The translations under genes were made by a program, and so were the position numbers. Source: Zygnema cylindricum (lineage: Eukaryota; Streptophyta; Zygnematophyceae; Zygnematales; Zygnemataceae). From it: 24,143 nt of DNA. Where the stretch lies: NCBI GenBank assembly GCA_037447655.1, contig JBBHKE010001549.1, positions 64,001 to 88,143 on the forward strand, in the 5' to 3' direction. Position 1 is the first letter of the stretch. Each line of letters begins with the position of its first letter. The notes below the pieces were generated by a model, which worked only from the letters and a program-made list of their open reading frames with translations, did no database searches and was not told the origin of the DNA. Shown here in pieces: positions 8,809-18,597 of this stretch.

Positions 8809-11800
8809 TTACAAAATCCCTTTAAGCCAAAAAAGTGGAAGCAATCGCCCTTTCTGAATCCAAGTGGTCCTTTGTCTCCATTTCTCAAAAGCTTCCCTTT
8901 CCACTCTATTCAATGCTATAGGTTTAAAATAAGAATTCCCTGTGCTTCCCTGCCCCCCTGAAACACATCGACGTACCAAATTACTCACAACAAAATCTTC
9001 CCAAAGTTGCAAATAAACTTTTATGGCATCTCTACGAATCGACATTCCAATCTCCCAGTTCTTATCCATTATCATTCCATTCTCTCTCTCTGCCCTCTCC
9101 TTCTCTCCCTTCTCCTTCGCTCCTGTCTCGTTGTCCGGCCTTTCTCTCCCTTCTTTCACAACGTCTCGAGAAACCCCATTTCCAAACATCGGTGAACTTT
9201 TTACTCCAGTAGATTTCCCAACATTCTTACTCCTCTCTCCCTTTCTTTCCCAGATAGAAAGTTCATCATGTGCCAACGGCCAATGAGGAAGCGACACACG
9301 TTTTGTTATTTTCCACTCTTCGCGCAAACGTCCGTGGAAACATGGACCTCCAGTTGCCCCTTCAGCCTCTCCTCCTCCCTCCCCCTCTTCCCCTCCCTCT
9401 CCCTCTCCCTCTCCCTCTCCCTCTCCCTCTCCTTCCTTTCTCATTTTTCTCCCTCTCTCCTCTCCTTCTAAAGGCATCTCTCCTATATAAATCACCGTGG
9501 AGCCTTCATATGCTTTTAAACTATCGGCAGCCATAAAAGCAGCTTCCTTGTGAGCTCCTTCTTGAATTTCAATCTGAAAAATAGTATGAAAAACATTACG
9601 ATAAAACATGAAACCACACTAAATAACGTACATATGCATACTTGAAATTAGAGCATTTTGACACATCAACACCCTACACCGCGAATTGTAATTAGAGTAA
9701 ATTACTCTAATTCGGTCGCTCGAAATTTCGACTCTATCACATGAAATAGAGTAAATGATTCTAATTTTTTCATTATTCTATTTAAGGTAAAGTTTAATTA
9801 GCATTTTTAATTCTAATATAGGTTTGTTTTAAATAGTGTGGAGTACGGACGACCTCCGACCGTGCAAAATTGTACTTTATTAAGTAAGAAAGTACAAATA
9901 ATGATTTAATACAGGCCGTTATCATGTAACTGCGTTTTAACAAACTGCGTCATAGTGACGATAAACTGCACGTTTTGCCAAATTCTGTACGGATACCTTA
10001 TTTACAGTAGAGGATATTAGCGTGCCAAATTAGAGTACTTAAATAAATTAGAGTAAACTTCATAGTTGAAACAGCTCTATCACATAAATTAGCGTTAATT
10101 ACTCTAATTTTTTTTTTAGTTTTTGTACTCTAATTTTTTCAAAACTCTAATTACGATTCGTGGTGTATATTTAAGGTACATATATCTCCATTTAGGGCAC
10201 CAGAATGCCTTTAAAAACGAGGCAAGTCTAAGAATTCTCTTACTTTATGTGACAACTGGGAACTTCAAACGAAAAAGTAAAACTTTAAAATGATTAAATA
10301 CGAATTAGAAATTAATCACGAATTCATAATTACTTCTGACGGAGGCCAACAAAGGAAGAGTGCTCGCTCCTTATAAAAAGCCGCCACCTCAGCGCCTCCC
10401 TCTGTGTCAATATAGGAAACGAATTGTCAAAATAACAACAGGAAAAAAAAATGAATAAAGTAAACTTTGTTCGAAAATTACATTCCTTCCGTTGATGTAT
10501 TATTTGAGTTGAATTTCACATATTCTAGGTGCTAAAAGACAAATCTAGATCAAAACTTAGATGATTATAAACAAATTCACACACAAACTGACAAACTAAT
10601 TGAAAAATTGATGACAAAAAGAAAAATATGTTTTTACAATTTCAAGTTTTTGTTATACCATTTTATGCTTCACTTTACTTCATATTTTTAAAACTTTGTA
10701 TTAAAAAAGTTGGGAAAAACCACAAATACCTTTCACATGGGTGAAGGGAGGAGGATGAGCCCAAGTTTTCTCTCCGTGATTTGAAATCCTAAATAAACGG
10801 AAAAAAAAGTGGCAAAATTCCTATTCTTTTTAAGTGCGATAAAAACAAGTGAAAACAAACATTAGAAGGAAAGACAAATCTCGCTTTTACAAAAATGAAT
10901 TCAAATGAATTTACTTTAAACTTTCTNNNNNNNNNNNNNNNNNNNNNNNNNNNNNNNNNNNNNNNNNNNNNNNNNNNNNNNNNNNNNNNNNNNNNNNNNN
11001 NNNNNNNNNNNNNNNNNNNNNNNNNNNNNNNNNNNNNNNNNNNNNNNNNNNNNNNNNNNNNNNNNNNNNNNNNNNNNNNNNNNNNNNNNNNNNNNNNNNN
11101 NNNNNNNNNNNNNNNNNNNNNNNNNNNNNNNNNNNNNNNNNNNNNNNNNNNNNNNNNNNNNNNNNNNNNNNNNNNNNNNNNNNNNNNNNNNNNNNNNNNN
11201 NNNNNNNNNNNNNNNNNNNNNNNNNNNNNNNNNNNNNNNNNNNNNNNNNNNNNNNNNNNNNNNNNNNNNNNNNNNNNNNNNNNNNNNNNNNNNNNNNNNN
11301 NNNNNNNNNNNNNNNNNNNNNNNNNNNNNNCATCTCCAAACATGCCTGAACTGGCCGGAAAAATAAAAGAAGAAACAAGCAGAAAAAATGATAAAAAATC
11401 CCTATTTCATTCTATTCTTTTTTATTTGAACTGTCTCCGCATGTATCCAACTTCATCTATCCTCCCAGATCCAGCTAGCCGGTCAAGTCCGTACAAACCT
11501 CTACAATGCCACGTGGCGCAGCTTCAGCCACTGCCTGTAACACCTCCTCAGTAGGCACCGCCCTGCAAAAAAGACAAACGCTTCCATCGTGGCCAATCAG
11601 CAGCTGCCACGTGTTGCACCTTCACAAACCACACTCTCTTGCCCAGCTAAAAATGTAAGCTTAAACCATAACCATAAAATATAAATAAATGAACTCTCAG
11701 CAAAATAAAGTTTCCAAACAAACCTAAATATTAAAAGCTCACCAAGAAAATAGTCGCCTAAGGGGAATGATGCAGATACGGACAAAAGCCAGTCTGAGCG

Positions 11801-11912
11801 CGGCCTCCGACTCAGCTGACTGCCACGTGTCACCGCGTGACGCCAAGATTTCCAGCTGTCTCATTCGCGTCTTGTAAAGCGAATAATACTCAATCGATTC
11901 TGACTCAGCCAT
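8809..11912 (-). CDS. SAM-dependent-methyltransferase-like protein, five visible exons, interrupted by the assembly gap
   Basis: Exons on the minus strand: 11912-11743, 11562-11499, [gap], 10788-10730, 10401-10334 and 9573-8809 (stop TAA). Exon 1 opens MAESESIEYYSLYKTR and has LRLAFVRICIIPLRR. It joins through a split Trp codon to exon 2 (AVPTEEVLQAVAEAAPRG, then IVE). The VPTEE...VE pattern matches the start of a widespread methyltransferase-like family in which a glycine-rich SAM loop comes next. That loop would lie in the gap, so the assignment rests on flanking motifs. Later exons give WAHPPPFTHVK, RALFLCWPPSE, LKAYEGSTVIYIGE and SLPHWPLAHDELSIWERK, as in the family's C-terminal half. Phases agree at every visible junction. 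Two oddities: a Glu-Gly microsatellite stretch after YIGE, and about 140 residues past SIWERK that I do not recognise. The substrate is unknown. Confidence 0.72.
9368..9438. repeat. CCCTCT microsatellite inside a coding exon
   Basis: Near-perfect CCCTCT units on the plus strand, read in the minus-strand gene as alternating Glu-Gly codons between the VIYIGE and GGPCFHGRL motifs. The frame stays open through the array, because the unit is six bases long. Confidence 0.85.
9677..10165. mobile_element. TA-flanked MITE (Stowaway/Tc1-mariner-like size and target)
   Basis: Terminal inverted repeats of about 22 bp: CACCGCGAATTGTAATTAG at the left against the complement of CACCACGAATCGTAATTAG at the right. 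TA flanks both ends (9675-9676 and 10166-10167). The element is 489 bp, AT-rich and non-coding, with many ATTAGAGT/ACTCTAAT motifs. Inside is a hairpin, TTGTACTTT...AAAGTACAA (9869-9897). It lies in the intron of the methyltransferase-like gene between exons 10401-10334 and 9573-8809. A related partial copy is at 1-155. Confidence 0.75.
10927..11330. other. Assembly gap (404 N)
   Basis: A run of N inside the methyltransferase-like gene. At least one exon, including the expected SAM-binding loop, must fall in it or at its edge. The size may be an estimate. Confidence 1.
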
Positions 11913-12540
11913 GGCTACCTCTTCCGCTCTCTCTCTTTCCGAGCGCTTAACCCTAATCTGAGATTAAAGTGGAGAACAGAATAGTGAAAGAGAAAAAAAC
12001 AATTCGAACGAGTAGGTTTTCTTTTTGCCACGTGGCAGCCATGGCCGCCGTGCTACAGAAGTCGAGGCAAGCTTTAAAAGCTATGGCGGCTGTGCCACGT
12101 GTCAAATTTCCTCCTCCCCCCCTGGGCAGCAGTGCCACGTGGCAGGGGAGGGAAAAAGTGTCGCCATTTGACCCGAATGCGCCAACAGAAACAGCTGTCA
12201 CGCTGCCAAGCGCTTACTACTGTCAGGAATCCTTTGCACGGGCGGAGATGCGAAGGGTATTTGCTTCCACGTGGCAAGCCGTAGGTAAGGGCAGCCGGGA
12301 GAAGAGGGAGGGAAGACTGAGGAGAGACAGGAGAAATAGGAGAGAGGAGGGGGAGCGAGAGAGGGTGAAGGACTAGGACGAGGACGGAAGAAGCAACGGA
12401 AAGAGAGAGAGTGAGAGACGGAAAAAGAGAGAGGAAAAAGAGGAAGGGAGATGGAGAGGATATGTAATAGTGCAGCAATTTTTGTCCTTATGCAGGGTAA
12501 CAAGAGTTTGACACGTGAGCCATGGGGGACAGGACACGTG
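11510..12540. promoter_or_regulatory. Cluster of nine G-boxes (CACGTG) across a divergent gene pair
   Basis: CACGTG starts at 11510, 11608, 11824, 12029, 12096, 12136, 12268, 12512 and 12535. Three are in the full palindrome GCCACGTGGC (11508-11517, 12027-12036, 12134-12143). ACGTGGC is the ABA-response core bound by bZIP factors, and CACGTG is also a bHLH site. Only one lies in the 128-base spacer between the two start codons. Six lie in exons (two in the methyltransferase-like gene, four in the monooxygenase-like gene) and two in introns. Confidence 0.8.
11913..12040. promoter_or_regulatory. Compact divergent promoter
   Basis: All DNA between the two start codons of the divergent genes. 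It has a CT-rich patch (11924-11939), AACCCTAATCTG (a telo-box-like AACCCTAA at 11949-11956), an A-rich stretch, and a GCCACGTGGC G-box ending five bases before the plus-strand ATG. No clear TATA box is seen. Leaders must be very short or start inside the opposite gene. Confidence 0.65.
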
Positions 12541-15500
12541 GAGCAGGTACAGAGGCCCGGGGATATGTTCACAGGAAGGTGAGAATAGATTTTTTTCTCA
12601 GAAACATGATAGAGGCAGTACCACAAATGCAGGACACTTTTGTTCTCTGGTTTTTTTGTTGGCTCTCCCTCGGCCTCTCCCTCTCCCTCGTTCTCTTCCT
12701 TCTTAAAAAACCCTTGAAGGTTTTGTCATTCTGAAATTATTCCCTATTTTCTGCATTTTCTTTTTTCCTGTGGTTTCAGGTTCTGCCATTCTCCACTGCT
12801 TTTCTGTATATTGTTCAAAATCCTTGAAGACGCTATCTTTTTCACGATTCTTGTTTTTTTCTCTTTAATTTTTCTTTTCTTTTTTTTTGTTTTCGCAGAA
12901 TTGGAAATGTTAGTTACGTCATCTCTCGCGATTTGAATGGTGATTTAAAAGCTTTTTGTGATTCCCGTTCTCTTCGAGATTTTCAATTGAATTTTACTTA
13001 TTCAAGCTTTGAGGATTCCAAATTTGAACTCACAAAAAATATAAATGTATGTTTTACCATCTTTTGTTTTGCTTGTACACTTATAGGATTACGCTGCATT
13101 GTGTGAGAATCTCTAAAAAACATTACTCAGTTTATATATGGTGGATAAATAAGCTCTTTTTTTCATTGTACTCAGTTTTTTTGTACAATTAATCATGTCT
13201 AGGTTGCTTCAGACTGTATTTATGCTGTTATTTGTGGAAAATATATTTTTTCGAATTATAATATATTTACTTATTAGAATGCAAATACACCTCTATTCCT
13301 GTCCTTTAATCCAATATACTCGGTGTATTTTGTTAGGTGTATAGAAATTTCTTTACATAGTAGATTATTTGATATTTTTGGAACAATCTCATTGTTTATT
13401 CGAATTTATTGTCGGTTTTTACATTTGCTATGTTTTTATATAGAACATGAAAAAAATGGATTTTTTTTTTTCCATTATCTTCTTCTCGAAATCCCCAGTT
13501 AATATTTTTGAAGGCTTTATTAATTAATGATCTAAGAGTTTTGGGATACAGGATTTGGAGCTTGTTCCATTAAAATGTGGACAATGGGGACCATTTTTGT
13601 TGATTCATTTGCAAGGGAGTACGAAGGGGCCTTCGATTTTTCCAGAAACCGCTATAGAGAAAACTGAAATTGGAGTAAATTGGTTGGGTCCTTCTACCTC
13701 AAAAATTCTGGAGAAAGCCGGCGTTTGCAATTCAAATTTCCGTCACGTTGCACGTCAGGAATATACCATGAACTGTAATTGGAAGGTAAAATTTCTGCAT
13801 ATATTTCCGTACATGTACAAATATTAACATATGTAATATAATGTCAATATAATGTAATATAATGTCAATATAATGTAATATAATATGATATAATGTAATG
13901 TAATGTAATCATGTAATATATTGTAATGTAATGTAATAAAGTGTATCATAATGGAATTTAGTAATATATAGCGTAAGATAAATGTAATTCAATGTTATGT
14001 AACGCCATGCAATGTACGATAACGGTTTTATGATTCCATGTAATGTGGTACAATGTGATGCAATGGAATGTGAAGTAATAATTTATGATTTATTGCAGTG
14101 TAGTATATTGTGATGCAATGTGTTGCAATCTAATATAATCTAATGCTACATAAATGTATTATGAATACTTTGATCACGTGAGATAAAGTGGATTTTAACA
14201 GAATTAGATGGATTTGTTTAGATGAGTGTTTCAACACACTTCTTAAAAAGTTCTTAAACAAAACAAATTCGCCAGTCTTTTAGTTCTAGGTTTGAACTTA
14301 ATCCCATTGTTTACTTTGTCGTCGACCGGTAAAGTTACGGTATAATGTGGTAAATGGCAATTTTTAAGGCCCTGGGGGTTTTTTACTGTTTGGGTTTGAC
14401 AGGTTTATTGTGATAATTATCTGGATGGAGGATACCATGTGGAATATGCCCACCAAGGTTTGGCCGCGGGTCTAGATCTTCAGTCGTACAAAACAGAGAT
14501 CTATGACCGTAATTCCGTTCAGTTTTGTCGTTCAGCAGGCTCAGATTCACGATTGGGAGAGGAAGCGACTTACGCTTTTATATACCCCAATTTTATGATC
14601 AACAGGTAAGTTGAAATAAAAGTATTTCACTTTATTGCTACCGTACTCAGTGTCAATTTTATTATTTTTTTTTCTTCTTTTTTTTGGGTAAATTCTAATG
14701 CTGACTGGGACTCTTTTTCAAGCATTTGATTATTGATGTTAATTTTAATTTTTAATGTGAAACTATAGTTTGAACTATCAAATTAATGTTCAATAAATCA
14801 GTCTCTCTCTTCCTCCCTTTTCTCTCCCTCCCTCCCTCCCTCCCTCTTCTCCCCCTCCTCCTTCTCCCTCTCCCTCTCCCTCACCCTCTCCCTCTCCCTC
14901 TCCCCTTCCCCCTTAGGTATGGTCCTTGGATGGACACAAATACTGTTCTCCCATTGGCTCCTAATTGGTGCTCCGTCTTATTCGATTACTTTCTTCCTTC
15001 GGAAATGGCGGTACTGTTTTTTTTACGATCACTTTGTACTTTTTTTTTGCTGCCCGTCTTTCTCTGCCCCTTTCTTTTGCCATTTTTTTCATAAAAACCA
15101 GAGTTGGAGGTTTTGAAAATGCTTCTTAGTTACTTTTTTGAAAACAGGAAATAGAAACCAGAAAACAATAAAAAAATAATAATGGAAAACGAAATCCAGA
15201 AAACAGAAAACAGGAAAGGGAATGAAAAACAGTAAACGGAAAACGGAAACCAGAAAACGGGAAAAAAAAAGTAAACAGAAAACAGATGGGTTTACGTTGG
15301 GAAGTGAGAGATGGATATTGGATGTGAGACTCCGAAATTACGTTTCAAAGTTACGAAAATTGTTTTCTTCGAATTCGTTATTTGTTGAAGGGAATTATTT
15401 TTGTTCAAAAGATTTGACTCTAAGATTTAGATGAGATTAGATTTGATTTAAAAAAGTTTAAATCAAGATTAAATTAAGATACTTAAACTCGAAGTAGAGT

Positions 15501-16733
15501 AACAACTTTCTTTGTAGTTGACCTAGACCATAATTTGTATAGAGATTAAGAAAAGGGGAAAAAAAAAGGGAATCTTTTGAAGACCAAAATCCACACCAAA
15601 TTGTGTAAATATTTTCTTTAAAAATGAAAATCATATTTTGTGGTATTACCTTTCAACTTTTTGTTTTTTAGGACACAAGAATAATAATAAAAAAGAAATA
15701 ACTGTAATCCAAAAAACTGATGTTAAAAAACAGAAAAAAAAAGAATGAAAAACAGAAAACGGAAAACGGAAAACCAAAAACCAAAAACAGGAAATGGAAA
15801 GCAGAATTAGGAAACAAAAAACAGAAAACAGTTTGAAAAACAGAAATCAGACGGAAACCAGAAAACGGAACGACAGACGGAATAAGGAAACTGGAAACCT
15901 GACAACTGAAAACTGAAAACTGAAAAATGCAGAATGACAAGGAGTTTGTAAAACAGAGCCTCGCTGACAGCCACATTGTACAGGTATAAAAAAAAATATC
16001 TCCTTTTTTTTTTTTTGGTACTTTTGATATATTACGTAAATGTGCTTTATGGTTTTATTTATTTATTTTGATTATTTTAATTTCGTGCAATTTTGTTTTT
16101 TCGTAGTTTTTTTACGGTTCAGGTTATCGCATATATTTCTATTGTATCCATTTTTTTTGTTGACTCAAATTATTAAAAATCTTTTACGTTAAAACATTAG
16201 TAATTATGTATTTTTGTGTTTACGAATATTTTGTTTATGTATCGCGTCTATTGATAAAAAAAATCAATGTAGAAGTTATGTTTGTTTATAAAATAAAAAA
16301 AAATCCAGGAGTCGGAATATCGACAAAAAAAAAATGTAAGGAAGAAGTTAAACACACAAACCAAAACCAAAACCAAAAAACCACATTCAATAAGTGAATA
16401 AGTAATATAGTAATATTATGACATCAATGGTAATATCAGTTCCGGAGAATATTAAAAAATGAATAATAAAAACAGTTCCAAAAAAACATTAAAAATTCAA
16501 TAATAAAATTTGAATAAACAGTTTCTCGAGAATATTAAAAAATATTATTCCGTTTTTTTTTTGGGTAGGAGGAGGATATTGAGCTTTGCGAGAGAGTTCA
16601 GGAAGGTCTCGAATCTCCGGTTTACGATATCGGAAGATACGCCCCAAAAGTCGAACATCCGATGCATAATTTTCATTGCACACTATTTAATGACATAAAA
16701 AAGGATTTTGTCAATAAATCTTCGGTTATATAG
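12041..16733 (+). CDS. CMO: Choline-monooxygenase-like Rieske-family oxygenase lacking the Rieske ligand segment, eight exons
   Basis: Plant choline monooxygenase makes betaine aldehyde from choline in the chloroplast (glycine betaine pathway). Exons: 12041-12284, 12533-12578, 12899-13046, 13552-13785, 14403-14605, 14917-15010, 15933-15983 and 16569-16733. They join in frame to 394 codons and TAG. The start ATG has a strong context (GCAGCCATGGCC). Residues 1-40 are Ala/Lys/Arg-rich and transit-like. FDPNAPTETA, STWQAVGHVEQV, FTGRIGNVSYVISRD and GDLKAF follow the family closely. The catalytic domain is intact: LVPLKCGQWGPF, NYLDGGYHVEYAH (iron ligands H236 and H241), AFIYPNFMINRYGPWMDTN, and EEDIELCERVQEGLES (carboxylate ligand D343). 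Residues 117-146, where the CxH...CxxH cluster ligands belong, hold neither pair. The protein is also about 40 residues shorter than plant enzymes. AATAAA at 16871 may serve polyadenylation. Either a divergent paralogue or a damaged gene. Confidence 0.88.
12899..13046 (+). CDS. CMO: Exon 3 of the monooxygenase-like gene: normal start, novel end in place of the Rieske cluster
   Basis: The acceptor TTTTCGCAG is strong and the donor GTATGT is near consensus. The first 19 codons match the family up to GDLKAF. The next 30 encode CDSRSLRDFQ, LNFTYSSFEDSK and FELTKNIN, and exon 4 resumes with DLELVPLK. The expected His/Cys ligands are missing. FTYSSFEDSKFELTKN may be what is left of the region after a lost CPYHGW box. 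An alternative donor at 12957 (T|GTGATT) would break the frame with exon 4. Confidence 0.7.
13825..14145. repeat. Pentanucleotide-type array TAATG/TAATA in intron 4
   Basis: Imperfect TAATGTAATA units starting about 40 bases past the donor at 13786, clearest at 13836-13945 and more decayed to about 14145. Non-coding. Confidence 0.75.
14797..14915. repeat. CCCTCT/CCCT microsatellite forming the pyrimidine tract of intron 5
   Basis: About 120 pyrimidines with hardly a break, ending at the TAG acceptor (14915-14916) of exon 6. The microsatellite itself serves as the polypyrimidine tract. Confidence 0.85.
15145..15930. repeat. GAAAAC-type purine repeats in intron 6
   Basis: Two blocks (15145-15290 and 15720-15930) of degenerate AGAAAACGGAAAAC-like units. 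The second runs into the acceptor of exon 7 (AAAAATGCAG), which therefore lacks a polypyrimidine tract. Between them is ordinary AT-rich intron. Confidence 0.75.
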
Positions 16734-18597
16734 CATCTCCCTCTCCCTCTCCCTCCACCTCCCGTTCCCTCCCCCTCCTCTTGAGGACATGTTTATATTT
16801 TCATTATGTAGTACCTTTGGCGATTATTCTTCCTTAAATAGTGGTGCTTTTTATGTCATAATTTTCGTATAATAAAATGTGGTATATAGGTGTTTTGTTG
16901 ACGATACTTACTGTATAGTTGTTCTTTTGTTTTATTTCTAGTAGTATTTTTGTGTAGAAAAAAGGGTTAGGTGTTTGGAATGAAGGAAGGTAGTCGCTAA
17001 ATTGTTAAGAGATAGATGATTCCTCTCACTGTCTGTAGTGTGATTTGCTAACTACTGTAGTCATTTTAACAATGATCAGAAGATTATAAAAAGCTCCCTG
17101 TCTCACCCTCTCTCCTTCCTGTCCGCCTCTCTCCCTATCTCCCTCCCCCCTATCTCCCGCCATTCCTCCCTGTCTCTCTCTCTCCCTCCGGAGAGGGGGA
17201 AGGGGAGGGAATTGTTAAGAGATAGACGATTCCTCTCATTCTGTGTGTAGTGTTGATTTGTTAACTACTGTAGTTATTTTAACAAGTATCAAAAAAAGTT
17301 AACAGTGTGTAAAATCTTATTGTTTTGCTTTTGCTCTTTTTTCTTTTCTTATTTTTTTTGTTTTTTGTTATTGGTCTTATTTCTGTTTTTTTTTTCCCTT
17401 TTCTTTTCTTTTTCGCTCTCCGTGTTTAAAGCTTAAACCACACCTTTTTGGCGGCAATTCTGTACTTTAAATTTGGTATATTCTCGATTGAATATCAATA
17501 GAAAAAAAAAAAAAAAAACTTACTGCTTTTGTATGGATAGGGAAATCACAATAAAAAAAAAAAAGGAAAAGAAGAGAAAAAAAAGGGGAGGGGAGAAGGG
17601 AGGGATGGAAAGGAGAGAGAAAGACACTACTAAAATTTTATCATAAATATTATCATCGTTTCATCATAAACATTTCCACAACTAATAGAAGTTGGGTGCG
17701 CTAAAATAAACCGACCCTATATTCTCTTCCCTACCCTTGTTATTTTTTTTCTCCATTATAGTACTTGTACTATTTTTTTAAAGAATCAACAGATTTAATC
17801 TCGTATAAATTGAAGAAAATCTTACTCCATTACTTGCATTACAATTTATATATTTGTATTACTACATAATATATACTCATTTAATATTTCCGAGTTCAAT
17901 TGAACTCTAATAGTGTTCAAAGATATCTACCAGAGAGATTTTCCAGAATTTTTTCAATTATCATAAAAAAAAAAAACATAAATTTTAGTATAATTATGGG
18001 AAATTTTGGCAAGCAGTCGACTGGCTACTATGGTAATTTGACATTTTCTTATCTTATTTTTGAATAAAATTCGTATAATATAAACAAGTGTCTAATCTCC
18101 ATATTATAGTTATTAAAAAAATAGACTTTTTAGAATATAACCGTGTATCTAAAAATAATAATACGACACAAAATAAATATGAAATTTGTGTCAAAAAAAA
18201 ATGTAAATTTTATCACTAAACTGTTATAACTTTGATTATAAAAACACAAAAAAAAGAATACAATTGTTACCTTCAAATGCCTATTTTTTAAATCAAAAAC
18301 TGAAGGGGTGAAAAAAAATTGGACAAATAAAACAACAACTGTACTTCAATAAATAAAAAAACCTCGAACTTAAAACCGGTAACTTGATTACTAAAATTTA
18401 GGCTCAAACATTCCATTTAAAGCCATAAAAACACAATTTATTGGAAAAAAAGCACCAAATTGAGCCGTAAAATGAACTGATTTTATTTCTTTTTTTTTTC
18501 TTTTTTCGATTCAAAGCAATAAAACAGAAATCCGGGATAGGAAAATAGGAGCTGTACAAAAATTGCATACAAAGGGCAATAGTTATAGTTTTCAGTT
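16734..18597. other. Spacer between convergent genes
   Basis: AT-rich DNA with many A and T runs and no coding character on either strand. It holds CT tracts (16736-16785, 17100-17190), a polypurine tract (17578-17625) and the pair of small repeats at 17002-17072 and 17212-17284. AATAAA at 16871 (plus) and its complement at 18482-18487 (minus) are candidate polyadenylation signals for the two flanking genes. Confidence 0.6.
17002..17284. repeat. Pair of about 72-bp direct repeats with TTGTTAA/TTAACAA ends
   Basis: Copies at 17002-17072 and 17212-17284. Each begins TTGTTAAGAGATAGA, continues GATTCCTCTCA, contains CTACTGTAG, and ends ATTTTAACAA, so each has short inverted ends. About 140 bases of CT/GA-rich DNA lie between them. 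Confidence 0.75.

Noticed and set aside
10789-11554. Long frames through the N gap
   Set aside because: They are open only because N codons are not stops.
11597-11640. Coding-looking minus-strand text downstream of an AG at about 11650 (KRVWFVKVQHVAA-like)
   Set aside because: It does not fit the phase of exon 1 at 11743, whereas the exon at 11562-11499 fits both phase and family motif.
11680-11687. TATAAATA as promoter of the monooxygenase-like gene
   Set aside because: It lies in intron 1 of the opposite gene, about 360 bases from the start codon and before the divergent spacer.
12491-12532. Stronger-looking acceptor (CCTTATGCAG, ending 12495) for exon 2 of the monooxygenase-like gene
   Set aside because: Splicing there from the donor at 12285 gives an immediate TAA. 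The acceptor at 12532 keeps the frame and the gap-free match WQAVGHVEQV...FTG.
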